Source: Pandoraea pneumonica (GTDB lineage Bacteria > Pseudomonadota > Gammaproteobacteria > Burkholderiales > Burkholderiaceae). Taken from it: a DNA stretch of 64,000 nucleotides. This document shows positions 42,937 through 51,359 of this stretch, in pieces. The stretch lies in the NCBI RefSeq assembly GCF_902459645.1, contig NZ_CABPSK010000004.1, positions 558,001 to 622,000 of the forward strand, given 5' to 3'. Numbering within the stretch: the stretch's first letter is position 1; each line of letters opens with the position of its first letter. The notes below the pieces were generated by a model, which saw nothing but the letters and a program-made list of their open reading frames with translations, was not told the DNA's origin and ran no database searches. A program made the position numbers and the translations under genes.

Positions 42937-42952
42937 CTGTCAACGTTGACAG
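42937..42952 (-). promoter_or_regulatory. lux box of autotransporter 2
   Basis: Same 16-bp core, with flanking CAC and GTG making a 22-bp perfect palindrome, the longest of the five. 218 bp upstream of the start codon and 75 bp past the stop of the upstream glycosyltransferase gene. Confidence 0.85.
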
Positions 42953-43026
42953 GTGCCCCATCGGCGGAATCGCGCTATGGTGAGCGCGCCGCCATTACGC
43001 TGAGAAATGACTGGGGATGGGGGTTT

Positions 43027-44157
43027 TCAGCGTTGAGGCGAAGACATCGTGCGCAACGTGTCGATGATGACATCGGCCAATTCAACAGGATCGACCGCGC
43101 TCACATCGCTCTCGGTTTGCAGCGGCGTGGACTGGCAGCCCGGCGTGAGACGCAGATAAGGCGGCTCGGCCTTCGCAAACAGCGTGACGCTCGGTGTTGG
43201 CGTGGTGTGCGCCACGTGCATCAAGCCGCCATCTGCCCCGACGAAGAGCGCTGCGTTGGCAATCACGCGTTTTGCGTCGCGCAGCGAGAGCTCGCCCACG
43301 AACGATGCCAGTTGCAAATGCGTGAATTGCGCTTGCATCAGCGCGATCGCCGCCTCAGCGCCATTTCCCGAACCCAGCAAGACGACCCCTGCGGGCATGC
43401 CGGGCGTATAAGCCTCGTCATAAGCCGCCAGACACTCACGCCAGTGCGCGTAAGTACGGCGTGGCTCGACGCCCCCCATTGCGATCGCAATAAACGGCCG
43501 CTGCGGCAGTTGTTGTTCGATGGCGTCGGGCAGTTCGGTCTCTGCGCGCAAATAAGGCTTGGCGCGTGAAAACAACGCGTCTGGGGCGAGACCCAGCGCG
43601 AAAACATCGTTGACCGCGGCCAGACTGAACTGCGTCTGGTTGCGATCCGGACCGTGGAAGAAGCGGAACAGGCACGCGAACGGCAGCGCCGGAAAATGGC
43701 GCCGCTTGATGCGCAGCGTCGGATAGTTGAATTCCTGCATCACGACGACGTCGTAATCGGCCGCGTTCACCGCTGCCGGATCGTCGTAGACGTGACGGAA
43801 GATGTCGTCGCCCTCGAAGACCGCTTTCAGACTCGGGGCAATCAGCAGATCGACAGGGGCTTCGCGCCCGCGCAGCAACGCACGTCCTGAGAGATCCATC
43901 ACCGCATCGCCCACCGAAGCCTTGCCGCCGTAAATCCACAACACGCGTGCATTCTCAGCGACGTGTTGCACCTCACGACTCGCCTGACCGCTCAACGCGA
44001 GGCGCAGACGGCGATGCAGATATTTCTTAGCAACGGAGACATGCGACGTGCGTTGCAGAAAGACGTCGGGTTCGTGATACACCCACGCGTACGGAATACG
44101 CGTGCTCGGCTCAGTGAGGGCACCCAATCGGCGGGCAATGAAGCGCTGCAATGGCAT
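43027..44157 (-). CDS. Glycosyltransferase family 9 (heptosyltransferase-like)
   Basis: A 376-residue protein. The C-terminal half has the GT9 nucleotide-sugar site (FVGELSLRDAKRVIANAALF, then VGADGGLMHVAHTTPTPSVTLFA) and GVVLLGSGNGAEAAI; the N-terminal half has WIYGGKASVGDAVMDLSGR, like the acceptor domain of heptosyltransferases. The family transfers heptose or related sugars to lipopolysaccharide core or, in the Aah/TibC group, to autotransporters. It lies directly upstream of, and on the same strand as, a quorum-regulated autotransporter, but its own promoter is separate. The acceptor is unknown. Confidence 0.75.
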   Translation of the reverse strand: MPLQRFIARRLGALTEPSTRIPYAWVYHEPDVFLQRTSHVSVAKKYLHRRLRLALSGQASREVQHVAENARVLWIYGGKASVGDAVMDLSGRALLRGREAPVDLLIAPSLKAVFEGDDIFRHVYDDPAAVNAADYDVVVMQEFNYPTLRIKRRHFPALPFACLFRFFHGPDRNQTQFSLAAVNDVFALGLAPDALFSRAKPYLRAETELPDAIEQQLPQRPFIAIAMGGVEPRRTYAHWRECLAAYDEAYTPGMPAGVVLLGSGNGAEAAIALMQAQFTHLQLASFVGELSLRDAKRVIANAALFVGADGGLMHVAHTTPTPSVTLFAKAEPPYLRLTPGCQSTPLQTESDVSAVDPVELADVIIDTLRTMSSPQR

Positions 44158-44261
44158 GGTCGAATCGGAAAGCGAGCGAGTCGCCGCACCGGCCCACCGA
44201 TACCTCGATGGACCCGCCGGCGACCTCTGAAGAACCGGAGTATGCCACGCCTGCCGCAGCG

Positions 44262-45920
44262 TTAGATCACGCGAAAGCCGTGCGTGCCGTCGCGATGCAG
44301 TTGATCGACCAGCCCAAACTCCCAGTCGAGATACGCCTGCATCGCTTCAGCCGCGTTGTCGGTGCCTTCATACGGGCGGCGATACCGGTCGTCGCGCGCA
44401 CTGGCCAGACGCGTTTCGCCCTTCTCCAGCGGCAACCCCTCGTTGATCCACGCTTGTGTGCCGCCTTCGAGCACGACGATCTCGGCATCGGTGAGATGTC
44501 GTAAGTCTGCCGCGGCAAAGCGCGCGAGCAGGCTCGATCCGCACGTGAGCACATAGCGCTGTGCCGGACCGACCGCGCGCAACGCGTCAGCCAGCCGTGC
44601 GCGAATGACGAACCACGCGCCCGGAACGTGGCGCTTGACGTAATTGGCGCTCGCCGTGAAATCGAGTACGGCAATCTCACCGGGTTTCGCGTCGTCGAGC
44701 CACCGTGCCAGCAATGCTGGCGTAACCGATGCGACGTCCGGTGCGCTCGGCGTGTGCAACGGCCAGCCGCCTTGGGCGCTGCGTACGTGCGCGCTGTGCG
44801 GATCGACCACGTAGACCGTCCATCCCATCTGCGCCAGCCACGAGCCGGTCATGTCGGCGCGCACGCCATCGTCGTCGGCCAGCACGATCCATGCGCCACG
44901 CACGGGCGCTTGATGATCGGTTTCCTGCACCAACTGGCCGCCCGGTGCGCTCGCAAAATCCGGGAGATGGCCTGCGGCATATTCTTCCGGCGTGCGCACG
45001 TCGAAGCGATACACCGTGCGCCCCGGGGCGTTCAGTGACGCCACGTCATCAAGCGCGATGCGTTGCACGCCCGCACGGTCTGCCACGGCGCGTGCGCCTT
45101 CCCGCGCGACCGCCAGCGTGGCTTCGCGCACCTGCGCCGGATGACGGCGTTGCGCGCCGCGCTCAAGCGTCTGCCCTGCCAGCGTCCAGCCGATCGTGCC
45201 GTTGCGCAACGCGGCGACCGGGTTGGGCAGGCCCGCGTTCACCAGCGACTGCGTGCCGATGATGCTGCGCGTGCGGCCCGCGCAATTGACGATCACCCGC
45301 GTGGCCGGATCGGGCGCAAGTTCGCGCACACGCAGCACGAGTTCAGCCCCCGGCACGCTCGTCGAACCGGGGATATTCATCGTCTGGTATTCGTCGAAAC
45401 GGCGGGCATCCACCACGACCACGTCGGCTTCCGCATCGAGCAATGCCTGCACTTCTTGTGCGGAGAGCGATGGCGTATGACGCAGCCCTTCGACCCATTC
45501 GCCAAACGACTTGCTCGGCACATTCACGTCACGAAACACTTCACCGCCAGCGGCAATCCAGCCATCGAGGCCGCCCGCGAGTAGGTTCACATCGCGATAG
45601 CCCAACTTGCGCAACACGGCGGCGGCGCGCGGTGCCAGATCGTCGCCCTGATGCTCGCCGTAGACGACGACACGCGTATCGCGGCGCGGAATACGCGCCC
45701 ACGCTTCGATCTCGACGCGAGAGAGCGGCAGGTTGGCGGCCCACAGCGGATGCGACTGCGCGAACGGATCTTCCTCGCGCACATCCAACAGCGCTATCTC
45801 CTGCCCGGCCAGCAATGCCGCACGAACCTCGGCAAAGGTCAGTTGGGGAAATGTGAAAGGCTCGGCGCCAGATGCGGTATCGGCCGTCTGCGACGGCACG
45901 TCAGTGGAGTGATCGGACAC
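44262..45920 (-). CDS. Four-domain rhodanese-like protein
   Basis: A 552-residue protein from GTG at 45920 (AAGGA six bases before it). Four rhodanese modules are visible: ~25-120 (ALLDVREEDPFAQSHPLWAA), ~135-240 (VVVDARRFDEYQTMNIPGS), ~285-390 (RFDVRTPEEYAAGHLPDF) and ~395-505. Only domains 2 (VNCAGRTRS) and 4 (LTCGSSLLA) keep the active-site Cys; domain 1 and 3 have Gly/Asp there (VVYGEHQ, VLADDD), so they are probably structural. Rhodaneses carry sulfane sulfur as a Cys persulfide. It sits downstream of a thiol dioxygenase in a sulfur operon, and may handle sulfur released there. Confidence 0.85.
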   Translation of the reverse strand: MSDHSTDVPSQTADTASGAEPFTFPQLTFAEVRAALLAGQEIALLDVREEDPFAQSHPLWAANLPLSRVEIEAWARIPRRDTRVVVYGEHQGDDLAPRAAAVLRKLGYRDVNLLAGGLDGWIAAGGEVFRDVNVPSKSFGEWVEGLRHTPSLSAQEVQALLDAEADVVVVDARRFDEYQTMNIPGSTSVPGAELVLRVRELAPDPATRVIVNCAGRTRSIIGTQSLVNAGLPNPVAALRNGTIGWTLAGQTLERGAQRRHPAQVREATLAVAREGARAVADRAGVQRIALDDVASLNAPGRTVYRFDVRTPEEYAAGHLPDFASAPGGQLVQETDHQAPVRGAWIVLADDDGVRADMTGSWLAQMGWTVYVVDPHSAHVRSAQGGWPLHTPSAPDVASVTPALLARWLDDAKPGEIAVLDFTASANYVKRHVPGAWFVIRARLADALRAVGPAQRYVLTCGSSLLARFAAADLRHLTDAEIVVLEGGTQAWINEGLPLEKGETRLASARDDRYRRPYEGTDNAAEAMQAYLDWEFGLVDQLHRDGTHGFRVI

Positions 45921-46058
45921 GGCAAATCCTTGAATTCGGAAAGTGAGGAAGCGTGCAAAGTGGGCAATGGCTTGTGCAGCCAGACGGCCATTGTGGCAGA
46001 AGCCTCGGCGGCGCGTGCCGCGCGCTGTGATGCGCTGCGGCATGCCACAACGGCAAGG

Positions 46059-46721
46059 TTAGACGCGCTGCGCCGCCCTGCCCCACGGATTCGGTAATTG
46101 CGCGTTGGCGTAGCCGGAGACAAAGCCCTTGCGCTCGCCCGCTTCGGTGAACACGCTGCGGTGCACCGCGCCGATGTTCGCGCCGTACACGTGAATGCTC
46201 ACAGACACGCGATCGTCGAACGCGTTGCTGACGCGGTGAATGTCGCCAAGGCGCGGCGAGAGAATTTCCACATCGCCCGGCGTGAGCCGTACCGGGTCAC
46301 CCGCTTCGACGGGGACGCCCTTCGCATCGAGCACATACGGCAGCGAATCTTCCGCGCCACGCAGCATGCCGATCAGCCCCCACACGGTGTGATCGTGAAT
46401 CGGCGTGCGCTGGTCCGGCCCCCAGACAAAGCTCACGATGCTAAAGCGCTGCCCCGAATCGCAATGCAACAGGTATTGCTGATAGTGCGACGGGTGCGGC
46501 GTGGCAAAGGCGTCAGGCAGCCAATCGTCGCGTGCAACCAGTTGGGCGAGCAGTCCCGCGCCCTCTTCGAGCAGCGTCGTCTCATGCGGACGGCGCTCTA
46601 GCAGCCGCGAAAACGCGGCGACAAAGGTGCGCAACGGATCGAGCGCGTCGTAGTCGTGCGCGGATAGATCGACAACGTCCGAGACGTTGGGCGGAGTGAT
46701 GTCAGCCAAAGCAGCAGTCAT
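46059..46721 (-). CDS. Cysteine dioxygenase-type thiol dioxygenase
   Basis: A 220-residue cupin. PIHDHTVWGLIGMLRGAED carries two of the three iron-binding His, and RLGDIHRVSNAF the third, as in cysteine dioxygenase and 3-mercaptopropionate dioxygenase (PF05995). These oxidise a thiol to a sulfinate with O2. The start at 46721 overlaps the stop of the flavin monooxygenase by ATGA; the longer frame upstream is only a shadow inside that gene. Bacterial members include both cysteine and 3-mercaptopropionate types and I cannot tell which. In this operon it joins sulfur scavenging. Confidence 0.85.
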   Translation of the reverse strand: MTAALADITPPNVSDVVDLSAHDYDALDPLRTFVAAFSRLLERRPHETTLLEEGAGLLAQLVARDDWLPDAFATPHPSHYQQYLLHCDSGQRFSIVSFVWGPDQRTPIHDHTVWGLIGMLRGAEDSLPYVLDAKGVPVEAGDPVRLTPGDVEILSPRLGDIHRVSNAFDDRVSVSIHVYGANIGAVHRSVFTEAGERKGFVSGYANAQLPNPWGRAAQRV

Positions 46722-48043
46722 GCGTGAACCTGAAAAGCGGCGAGCGCGCGCCGACCGGCCGCGCTCAGGATGGTGTCGTTTTGCGGCGTGTGTATGCGGC
46801 TGCACAACACGTCGCGGTGATGGCGCTCCAGCGGATTGTTGCGCGACAGCCCGTGATTGCCAGTGAGTTGCAAAGCCAGTTCCAGCACGCGAATGGCATT
46901 GCCCGTCACGGTGAATTTGAGTGCCCCGCTGGCAATGTCGTCTTCGGGATTGCCAGCGTCTGCCGCCGCCGCTGCCGCATCTAGCAAGCGCTGATTGACG
47001 TGCAGTAGTGTCGCGATCTCGCCAACGGTTTCCTGCACACGCGGCACGCTCGCGAGCGGCGCGCCCAGATTTCCCGGCACACGGGTATTGAGGAACGTGA
47101 CGAGCCAGTCGGTCCCCGCGCGCGCCACGGCGTCGTAGAGCGTGCCCAGCAGCACACTCATCCACGCTTGTTGTTCGATATGCGCGTCGTTGTCGCGTTG
47201 GCCGATGCCTGCGGGTGCCCACTCGTGCAGCGGTCGGATATCGACCGCATTGCCGAACGGCAAATCGATGTCTTCGAGAATGACTTCGTGGCTGCCCGAC
47301 GCGCGCAAGCCAAGGTGGTCCCAATTGGGCACGACACGAATGCCGGGACGATTCAGCTCTGACCCAACGGGCCGCGGCACGAGAAACACCCCAACGCGCG
47401 GTTCGGCTTCGTCGGTGCGCGCCCACACGGACAGCCAGCGAAGCGCAGGAATGCCGGTGCAATACAGCTTGCGGCCCGACAGCCGCCACCCCGTTTCGGT
47501 ACGTCGTGCGATGGTCGACGGCAAACCGCCGCGCGCCGGTGTGCCCAGATCCGGCTCGACGCGCAGCGCGTTGATCAGCGCACCGTCGTCGACGGCGCTG
47601 CGAAACACCTCGTTGCGCTGCGCGTCCGGCCATCGCGTGCTGGTTCGTACCAGCGCGCGATGTTGCAGATACGTCATCGTTAGTACGAGCGCCGTGGCCG
47701 ATTCGCCCGCCGCCACCGCCGCCAGGATGCGGCGTGCCTGCGCAAGCCCCGCGCCGTGGCCGCCATGGGCACGCGGCACAACCGCGGCCACCAAGCCATG
47801 GCGATGCAACTGCGCGAAATTGTCGAACGGGAACCGGGCGTCGCGATCGAGCGCCGCAGCACCTGCCGCGAAATCGCGCGTGAGCGCGGGCAGCACGGCA
47901 TCGAGCAAGCGGGCGAACTCACCGGCTTGGGGCGCATCGCCATGCGGCCTCGCCAGATGCAGCACAGCGCCAGAAGCGCTGGAAGCGCCGGTGCGGTCGT
48001 CGCCCGGCGCGGCCAACTCGGAAGGTTGAGCAACGGTAGACAT
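46718..48043 (-). CDS. Acyl-CoA dehydrogenase-fold flavin monooxygenase (SfnB/DszC type)
   Basis: A 441-residue acyl-CoA dehydrogenase-fold protein. VPRAHGGHGAGLAQARRILA, a middle beta domain with GWRLSGRKLYCTGIPAL and WDHLGLRASGSHEVILEDI, and a C-terminal helical domain with TGNHGLSRNNPLERHHRDV are seen. The ...HRDV end and lack of the catalytic Glu are typical of FMNH2-dependent oxygenases such as SfnB and DszC acting on organosulfur compounds. The ATG at 48043 is used. First gene of a three-gene operon divergent from the SsuD-like monooxygenase, separated by a 189-bp promoter region. Confidence 0.82.
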   Translation of the reverse strand: MSTVAQPSELAAPGDDRTGASSASGAVLHLARPHGDAPQAGEFARLLDAVLPALTRDFAAGAAALDRDARFPFDNFAQLHRHGLVAAVVPRAHGGHGAGLAQARRILAAVAAGESATALVLTMTYLQHRALVRTSTRWPDAQRNEVFRSAVDDGALINALRVEPDLGTPARGGLPSTIARRTETGWRLSGRKLYCTGIPALRWLSVWARTDEAEPRVGVFLVPRPVGSELNRPGIRVVPNWDHLGLRASGSHEVILEDIDLPFGNAVDIRPLHEWAPAGIGQRDNDAHIEQQAWMSVLLGTLYDAVARAGTDWLVTFLNTRVPGNLGAPLASVPRVQETVGEIATLLHVNQRLLDAAAAAADAGNPEDDIASGALKFTVTGNAIRVLELALQLTGNHGLSRNNPLERHHRDVLCSRIHTPQNDTILSAAGRRALAAFQVHA

Positions 48044-48232
48044 GAGATTTGGAATAAGCAAATACGCGCTCGGCACAGGACGCGCCGAGTGTCACGCAAG
48101 GCCCCTAGCGTAAGACGCAGGCGGCATAAGCCCAACCATCCATATCGAATAATCTTTGCGGAAATGGTTATTTAACGGCCGGTAATTGTTTGCGTAGGCT
48201 CATTTCGTTCACCGTCTAAGGAAGGAGCGCAT

Positions 48233-49330
48233 ATGAGCGTCGAAATCATCGGCATGATCCAAAGCAGTAAGCAATCCGAAATTCATCCGAAGAGCGGGCC
48301 GGTCGTCGACCGCGACTACGTGCGCACGTTCTCCCGCGCGCACGAGCAATCGGGTTTCGATCGCATTCTCGTGCCACACCACTCCACCAGCCCGTCGGCC
48401 ACGCTCACCATCGCCTATGCCTCGACGGTGACGGAAAACATTCACTTCATGCTCGCGCATCGCCCGGGCTTCACGGTCCCGACGCTTGCGGCGCGCCAGA
48501 TCGCCACGCTCGATCAATTCAGCGGCGGACGGCTCGGCGTGCACTTCATCTCCGGCGGCTCGGACGAAGAACAAGCGCGCGATGGCGACTTCCTCTCGCA
48601 CGACGAGCGCTACGCGCGCACCGACGAGTATCTGAGCATTCTTCGCCGCATCTGGACGGAAGACACGCCGTTCGATCACGACGGCAAGTATTACCGCTTT
48701 AAGCAAGGCTTCTCGGAAGTCAAACCCGTGCAGCAACCGCACGTGCCGATCTTCTTCGGCGGCGCCTCCGGTGCCGCGCTCGAAGTCGCAGGCAAGCATG
48801 CCGATATCTATGCGCTGTGGGGCGAATCGCTGGATCAGGTACGCGAACTGACCACCCGCGTGCGCGCAGCCGCCGCAGTGCACGGCCGCACGCCGCGCTT
48901 CTCCGTTTCGTTCCGCCCGATTCTGGCCGAGACGGAAGCGAAGGCTTGGGCGCGTGCCGATCAAATTCTGGCGCAAGCCAAAGCCATTCGCGCTGCGGCA
49001 GGCTTGCCGCAAGGCTCCGCGTTGCAAAGCGAAGGCGCACGCCGCCTGCTGGCCGCTGCCGAAAAGGGGGCCCGTCTCGACAAGGTGCTGTGGACCGAAA
49101 TCGCCGGACTCATCGGCGGCCGCTCGAATTCGACGGCCTTGGTCGGCACGCCCGAGCAAGTCGCCGACGCGCTGCTCGATTACTACGACCTTGGCGTGAC
49201 CACCTTCCTCATCCGTGGCTTCGACCCGCTGGGCGACGCCATCGACTATGGCCGCGAGTTGATTCCGCGTCTGCGCACGCTCGTCGCCGAACGCGACCGC
49301 CAGAACGGCACCGCGCGCCGCGCCGCCTGA
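48233..49330 (+). CDS. LLM-class flavin monooxygenase, alkanesulfonate monooxygenase (SsuD) type
   Basis: A 365-residue TIM-barrel monooxygenase using FMNH2 and O2. IGMIQSSKQSEIHPKSGPVV opens it; FMLAHRPGFTVPTLAARQIA and FSGGRLGVHFISGGSDEEQ are the SsuD flavin/substrate segments, and PIFFGGASGAALEVAGKHAD the later conserved block. It desulfonates alkanesulfonates to aldehyde and sulfite. AGGAAGGAGCGCAT places its start. It begins a seven-gene plus-strand cluster with a class II aldolase, an ABC importer, a cytochrome c and another binding protein. Confidence 0.88.
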   Translation: MSVEIIGMIQSSKQSEIHPKSGPVVDRDYVRTFSRAHEQSGFDRILVPHHSTSPSATLTIAYASTVTENIHFMLAHRPGFTVPTLAARQIATLDQFSGGRLGVHFISGGSDEEQARDGDFLSHDERYARTDEYLSILRRIWTEDTPFDHDGKYYRFKQGFSEVKPVQQPHVPIFFGGASGAALEVAGKHADIYALWGESLDQVRELTTRVRAAAAVHGRTPRFSVSFRPILAETEAKAWARADQILAQAKAIRAAAGLPQGSALQSEGARRLLAAAEKGARLDKVLWTEIAGLIGGRSNSTALVGTPEQVADALLDYYDLGVTTFLIRGFDPLGDAIDYGRELIPRLRTLVAERDRQNGTARRAA

Positions 49331-49359
49331 ACACGTTTCGTCGAATAAAGGAAAAGGAA

Positions 49360-50250
49360 ATGGCTGCCGTATTGCCCGTCGATCTCACCCCGTATGCCCG
49401 TAATGACCACGCGGCCGGTGCACCCACGACACACACTACGCCCACCGGCCTGGTGCTAAACGCCGCGCCGCAACAGCGCTTCTGGTTCGACGCCCCGCCC
49501 GCGCGCAGCGACGTACTCGCCGAGCGCCGTCACCGCCAAACCCGTCTTGCCGCGGCGTTTCGCATCTTCGCGCGTCATGGCTTCGATCTCGGTCTTGCCG
49601 GGCACATCACCGCGCGCGATCCCGAGTTGACCGACCACTTTTGGGTCAATCCGCTTGGCGTGCATTTCTCGCGCATCAAGGTCTCCGATCTGCTGCTCGT
49701 GAATGCGAAAGGCGAGACGGTGATCGGCGATCGTCCGCTGAACAAGGCCGCGTTCGCCATTCACGCCGCCATTCACGAAGCGCACCCGCATCTGGTCGCG
49801 GCGGCCCACACGCACTCGACTTACGGCAAGGCTTGGTCGACGCTGGGCCGCGCGCTCGATCCGCTCACGCAGGACTCGTGCGGCTTCTTTGAAGACCACG
49901 CGCTGTTCGACGATTTCACCGGCATGGTGGTCGACGACAGCGAAGGACAACGCATTGCGCATGCACTCAACAAACCCGACGGCAGCGGCACGGTCAAGGG
50001 CGTGATTCTCAAGAACCACGGCATTCTCACCGCAGGCCCGACCGTGGAGGCCGCCGCGTGGTGGTACATCGCGCTGGAAAACGTCGCGCACACGCAGTTG
50101 CTCGCCGAAGCCGCAGGCACGCCGCAGCCCATCGACGAAGCCACTGCGCGTCACACACACAGTCAGGTCGGCGGCCCCGAAGGCGCGCTGTATTCGTTCG
50201 AGAGCCTGTACGAAGGACTCGTCGAAGCCGAGCCTGACTTGCTCGACTGA
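49360..50250 (+). CDS. Class II aldolase/adducin family protein
   Basis: A 296-residue protein with the class II aldolase core (about 70-270): NPLGVHFSRIKVSDLLLVNA, metal-binding AAHTHSTYGKAW, FTGMVVDD, and ILKNHGILTAGPTVEAA. Such proteins cleave phospho-sugars or act as decarboxylases or epimerases with Zn2+. The first ~50 residues are a Thr/Ala/Pro-rich extension. It starts 29 bp after the SsuD-like gene, with AAAGGAAA just before the ATG. In this setting it may process the aldehyde left after sulfite release, an inference from neighbours only. Confidence 0.85.
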   Translation: MAAVLPVDLTPYARNDHAAGAPTTHTTPTGLVLNAAPQQRFWFDAPPARSDVLAERRHRQTRLAAAFRIFARHGFDLGLAGHITARDPELTDHFWVNPLGVHFSRIKVSDLLLVNAKGETVIGDRPLNKAAFAIHAAIHEAHPHLVAAAHTHSTYGKAWSTLGRALDPLTQDSCGFFEDHALFDDFTGMVVDDSEGQRIAHALNKPDGSGTVKGVILKNHGILTAGPTVEAAAWWYIALENVAHTQLLAEAAGTPQPIDEATARHTHSQVGGPEGALYSFESLYEGLVEAEPDLLD

Positions 50251-50309
50251 TCAGCCGCTTTGGCACCAGTGCAAACCCATCATCAAAAACAAACAGGGGA
50301 ATCGTCGCT

Positions 50310-51353
50310 ATGAAGTTTCGGGAAACGGGGAATATCGCGCAGTCGCCAGCCATCGACAACGTGCAGACGGGCCGCCGCAAGTTGCTGCGCGCCGGGGGTG
50401 CCGTGGCGCTTGCCGCCCCCGCACTGCTACTGGGCCGCAAGGCGTGGTCGCAACCGCGCAAGCTCACGTTCGCGTGGAATCAGAACTCGTTCTGCTTGAC
50501 GCCCATCGTCGCCGCGCAAGAGCGTGGGTTCTTCGAGAAGAACGGGCTTCAGGTCGACCTCATCAACTACAGCGGCTCGACCGATCAACTGCTCGAGTCG
50601 ATTGCCACGGGTAAGGCCGATGCGGCTGTCGGCATGATTCACCGCTGGCTCAAGCCGCTCGAAGCCGGGTTCGATGTGAAGATCATCGGCAGCTCGCACG
50701 GCGGCTGCGTGCGGTTGCTCGGCTCGAAAGCGGCAGGCATTACCTCGCTCGCATCGCTCAAGGGAAAGACCGTCGGCGTGTCCGATCTCGCCGCGCCGGG
50801 CAAACACTTCTTCCAGATTCTGCTCTCGAAACACGGTATCGACGCCGAGCGCGACATCACGTGGCGGCAGTATCCGGCCGACCTGCTCGGCGTCGCGGTC
50901 GACAAGGGCGAGATTCAAGCCATTGCCGACGGCGACCCGAATCTGTATCTGCTGGAGAAGCGCACCAACGGTGCCTATGTCGAATTGGCCACCAACCTCT
51001 CGGGCGAGTACGCACGCAAGGTGTGCTGCGTGATCGGCGCGCGTGGGGAATTGGTGCGCAACGACCGTGCGGCGGCCAGTGCACTGGCGCGCTCGATCGT
51101 GCAGGCGACCGAGTTCGTCAACGAGAACCCGAACGAAGCCGCCAAGATCTTCGCGAAGTACTCGCCGAAGATCAGCCCCGAAGACCTGCGCAAGCTCTAC
51201 GCCACGCTCACTTACTCGCACCATCCGACCGGTGTCGATTTGCGCGACGAGATCGCGTTCTTCGCCGACGACTTCCGCCGCATCGGCGTTCTGAAAAAGA
51301 CGACCGATCCGCAGAAACTGGCGCAGCACGTCTACGCCAATGTCCTTGGATAA
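50310..51353 (+). CDS. ABC transporter substrate-binding protein (SsuA/NMT1-like)
   Basis: A 347-residue periplasmic protein. A twin-arginine signal (TGRRKLLRAGGAVALAAPALL, about 25-45) precedes the mature SsuA/NrtA-type domain: LTFAWNQNSFCLTPIVAAQE, RGFFEKNGLQVDLINYSG, SIATGKADAAVGMI and LKGKTVGVSDLAAPGK. It delivers a sulfonate-type compound to the permease that begins 6 bp after its stop. Export as a folded protein by Tat is common for this group in Burkholderiales. Confidence 0.86.
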   Translation: MKFRETGNIAQSPAIDNVQTGRRKLLRAGGAVALAAPALLLGRKAWSQPRKLTFAWNQNSFCLTPIVAAQERGFFEKNGLQVDLINYSGSTDQLLESIATGKADAAVGMIHRWLKPLEAGFDVKIIGSSHGGCVRLLGSKAAGITSLASLKGKTVGVSDLAAPGKHFFQILLSKHGIDAERDITWRQYPADLLGVAVDKGEIQAIADGDPNLYLLEKRTNGAYVELATNLSGEYARKVCCVIGARGELVRNDRAAASALARSIVQATEFVNENPNEAAKIFAKYSPKISPEDLRKLYATLTYSHHPTGVDLRDEIAFFADDFRRIGVLKKTTDPQKLAQHVYANVLG

Positions 51354-51359
51354 CCCATC

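Larger units (their letters stand above)
42720..43026 (-). other. Promoter and leader region of autotransporter 2
   Basis: 307 bp without a gene. It holds the lux box, the inverted repeat described next, and the ribosome-binding site. If transcription starts about 42 bp from the lux-box centre, the leader is about 180 nt, long for a bacterial gene. Confidence 0.6.

Noticed and set aside
24433-42952. Genomic island or prophage boundaries around the quorum-sensing region
   Set aside because: No integrase, transposase or attachment-site repeat was seen. The tRNA genes are 20 kb away and face no repeat copy. Only the AT-rich spacer and accessory content suggest transfer.
46722-47633. N-terminal extension of the thiol dioxygenase frame
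   Set aside because: These ~300 residues are an out-of-frame reading of the flavin monooxygenase gene; the dioxygenase starts at 46721 by ATGA overlap.
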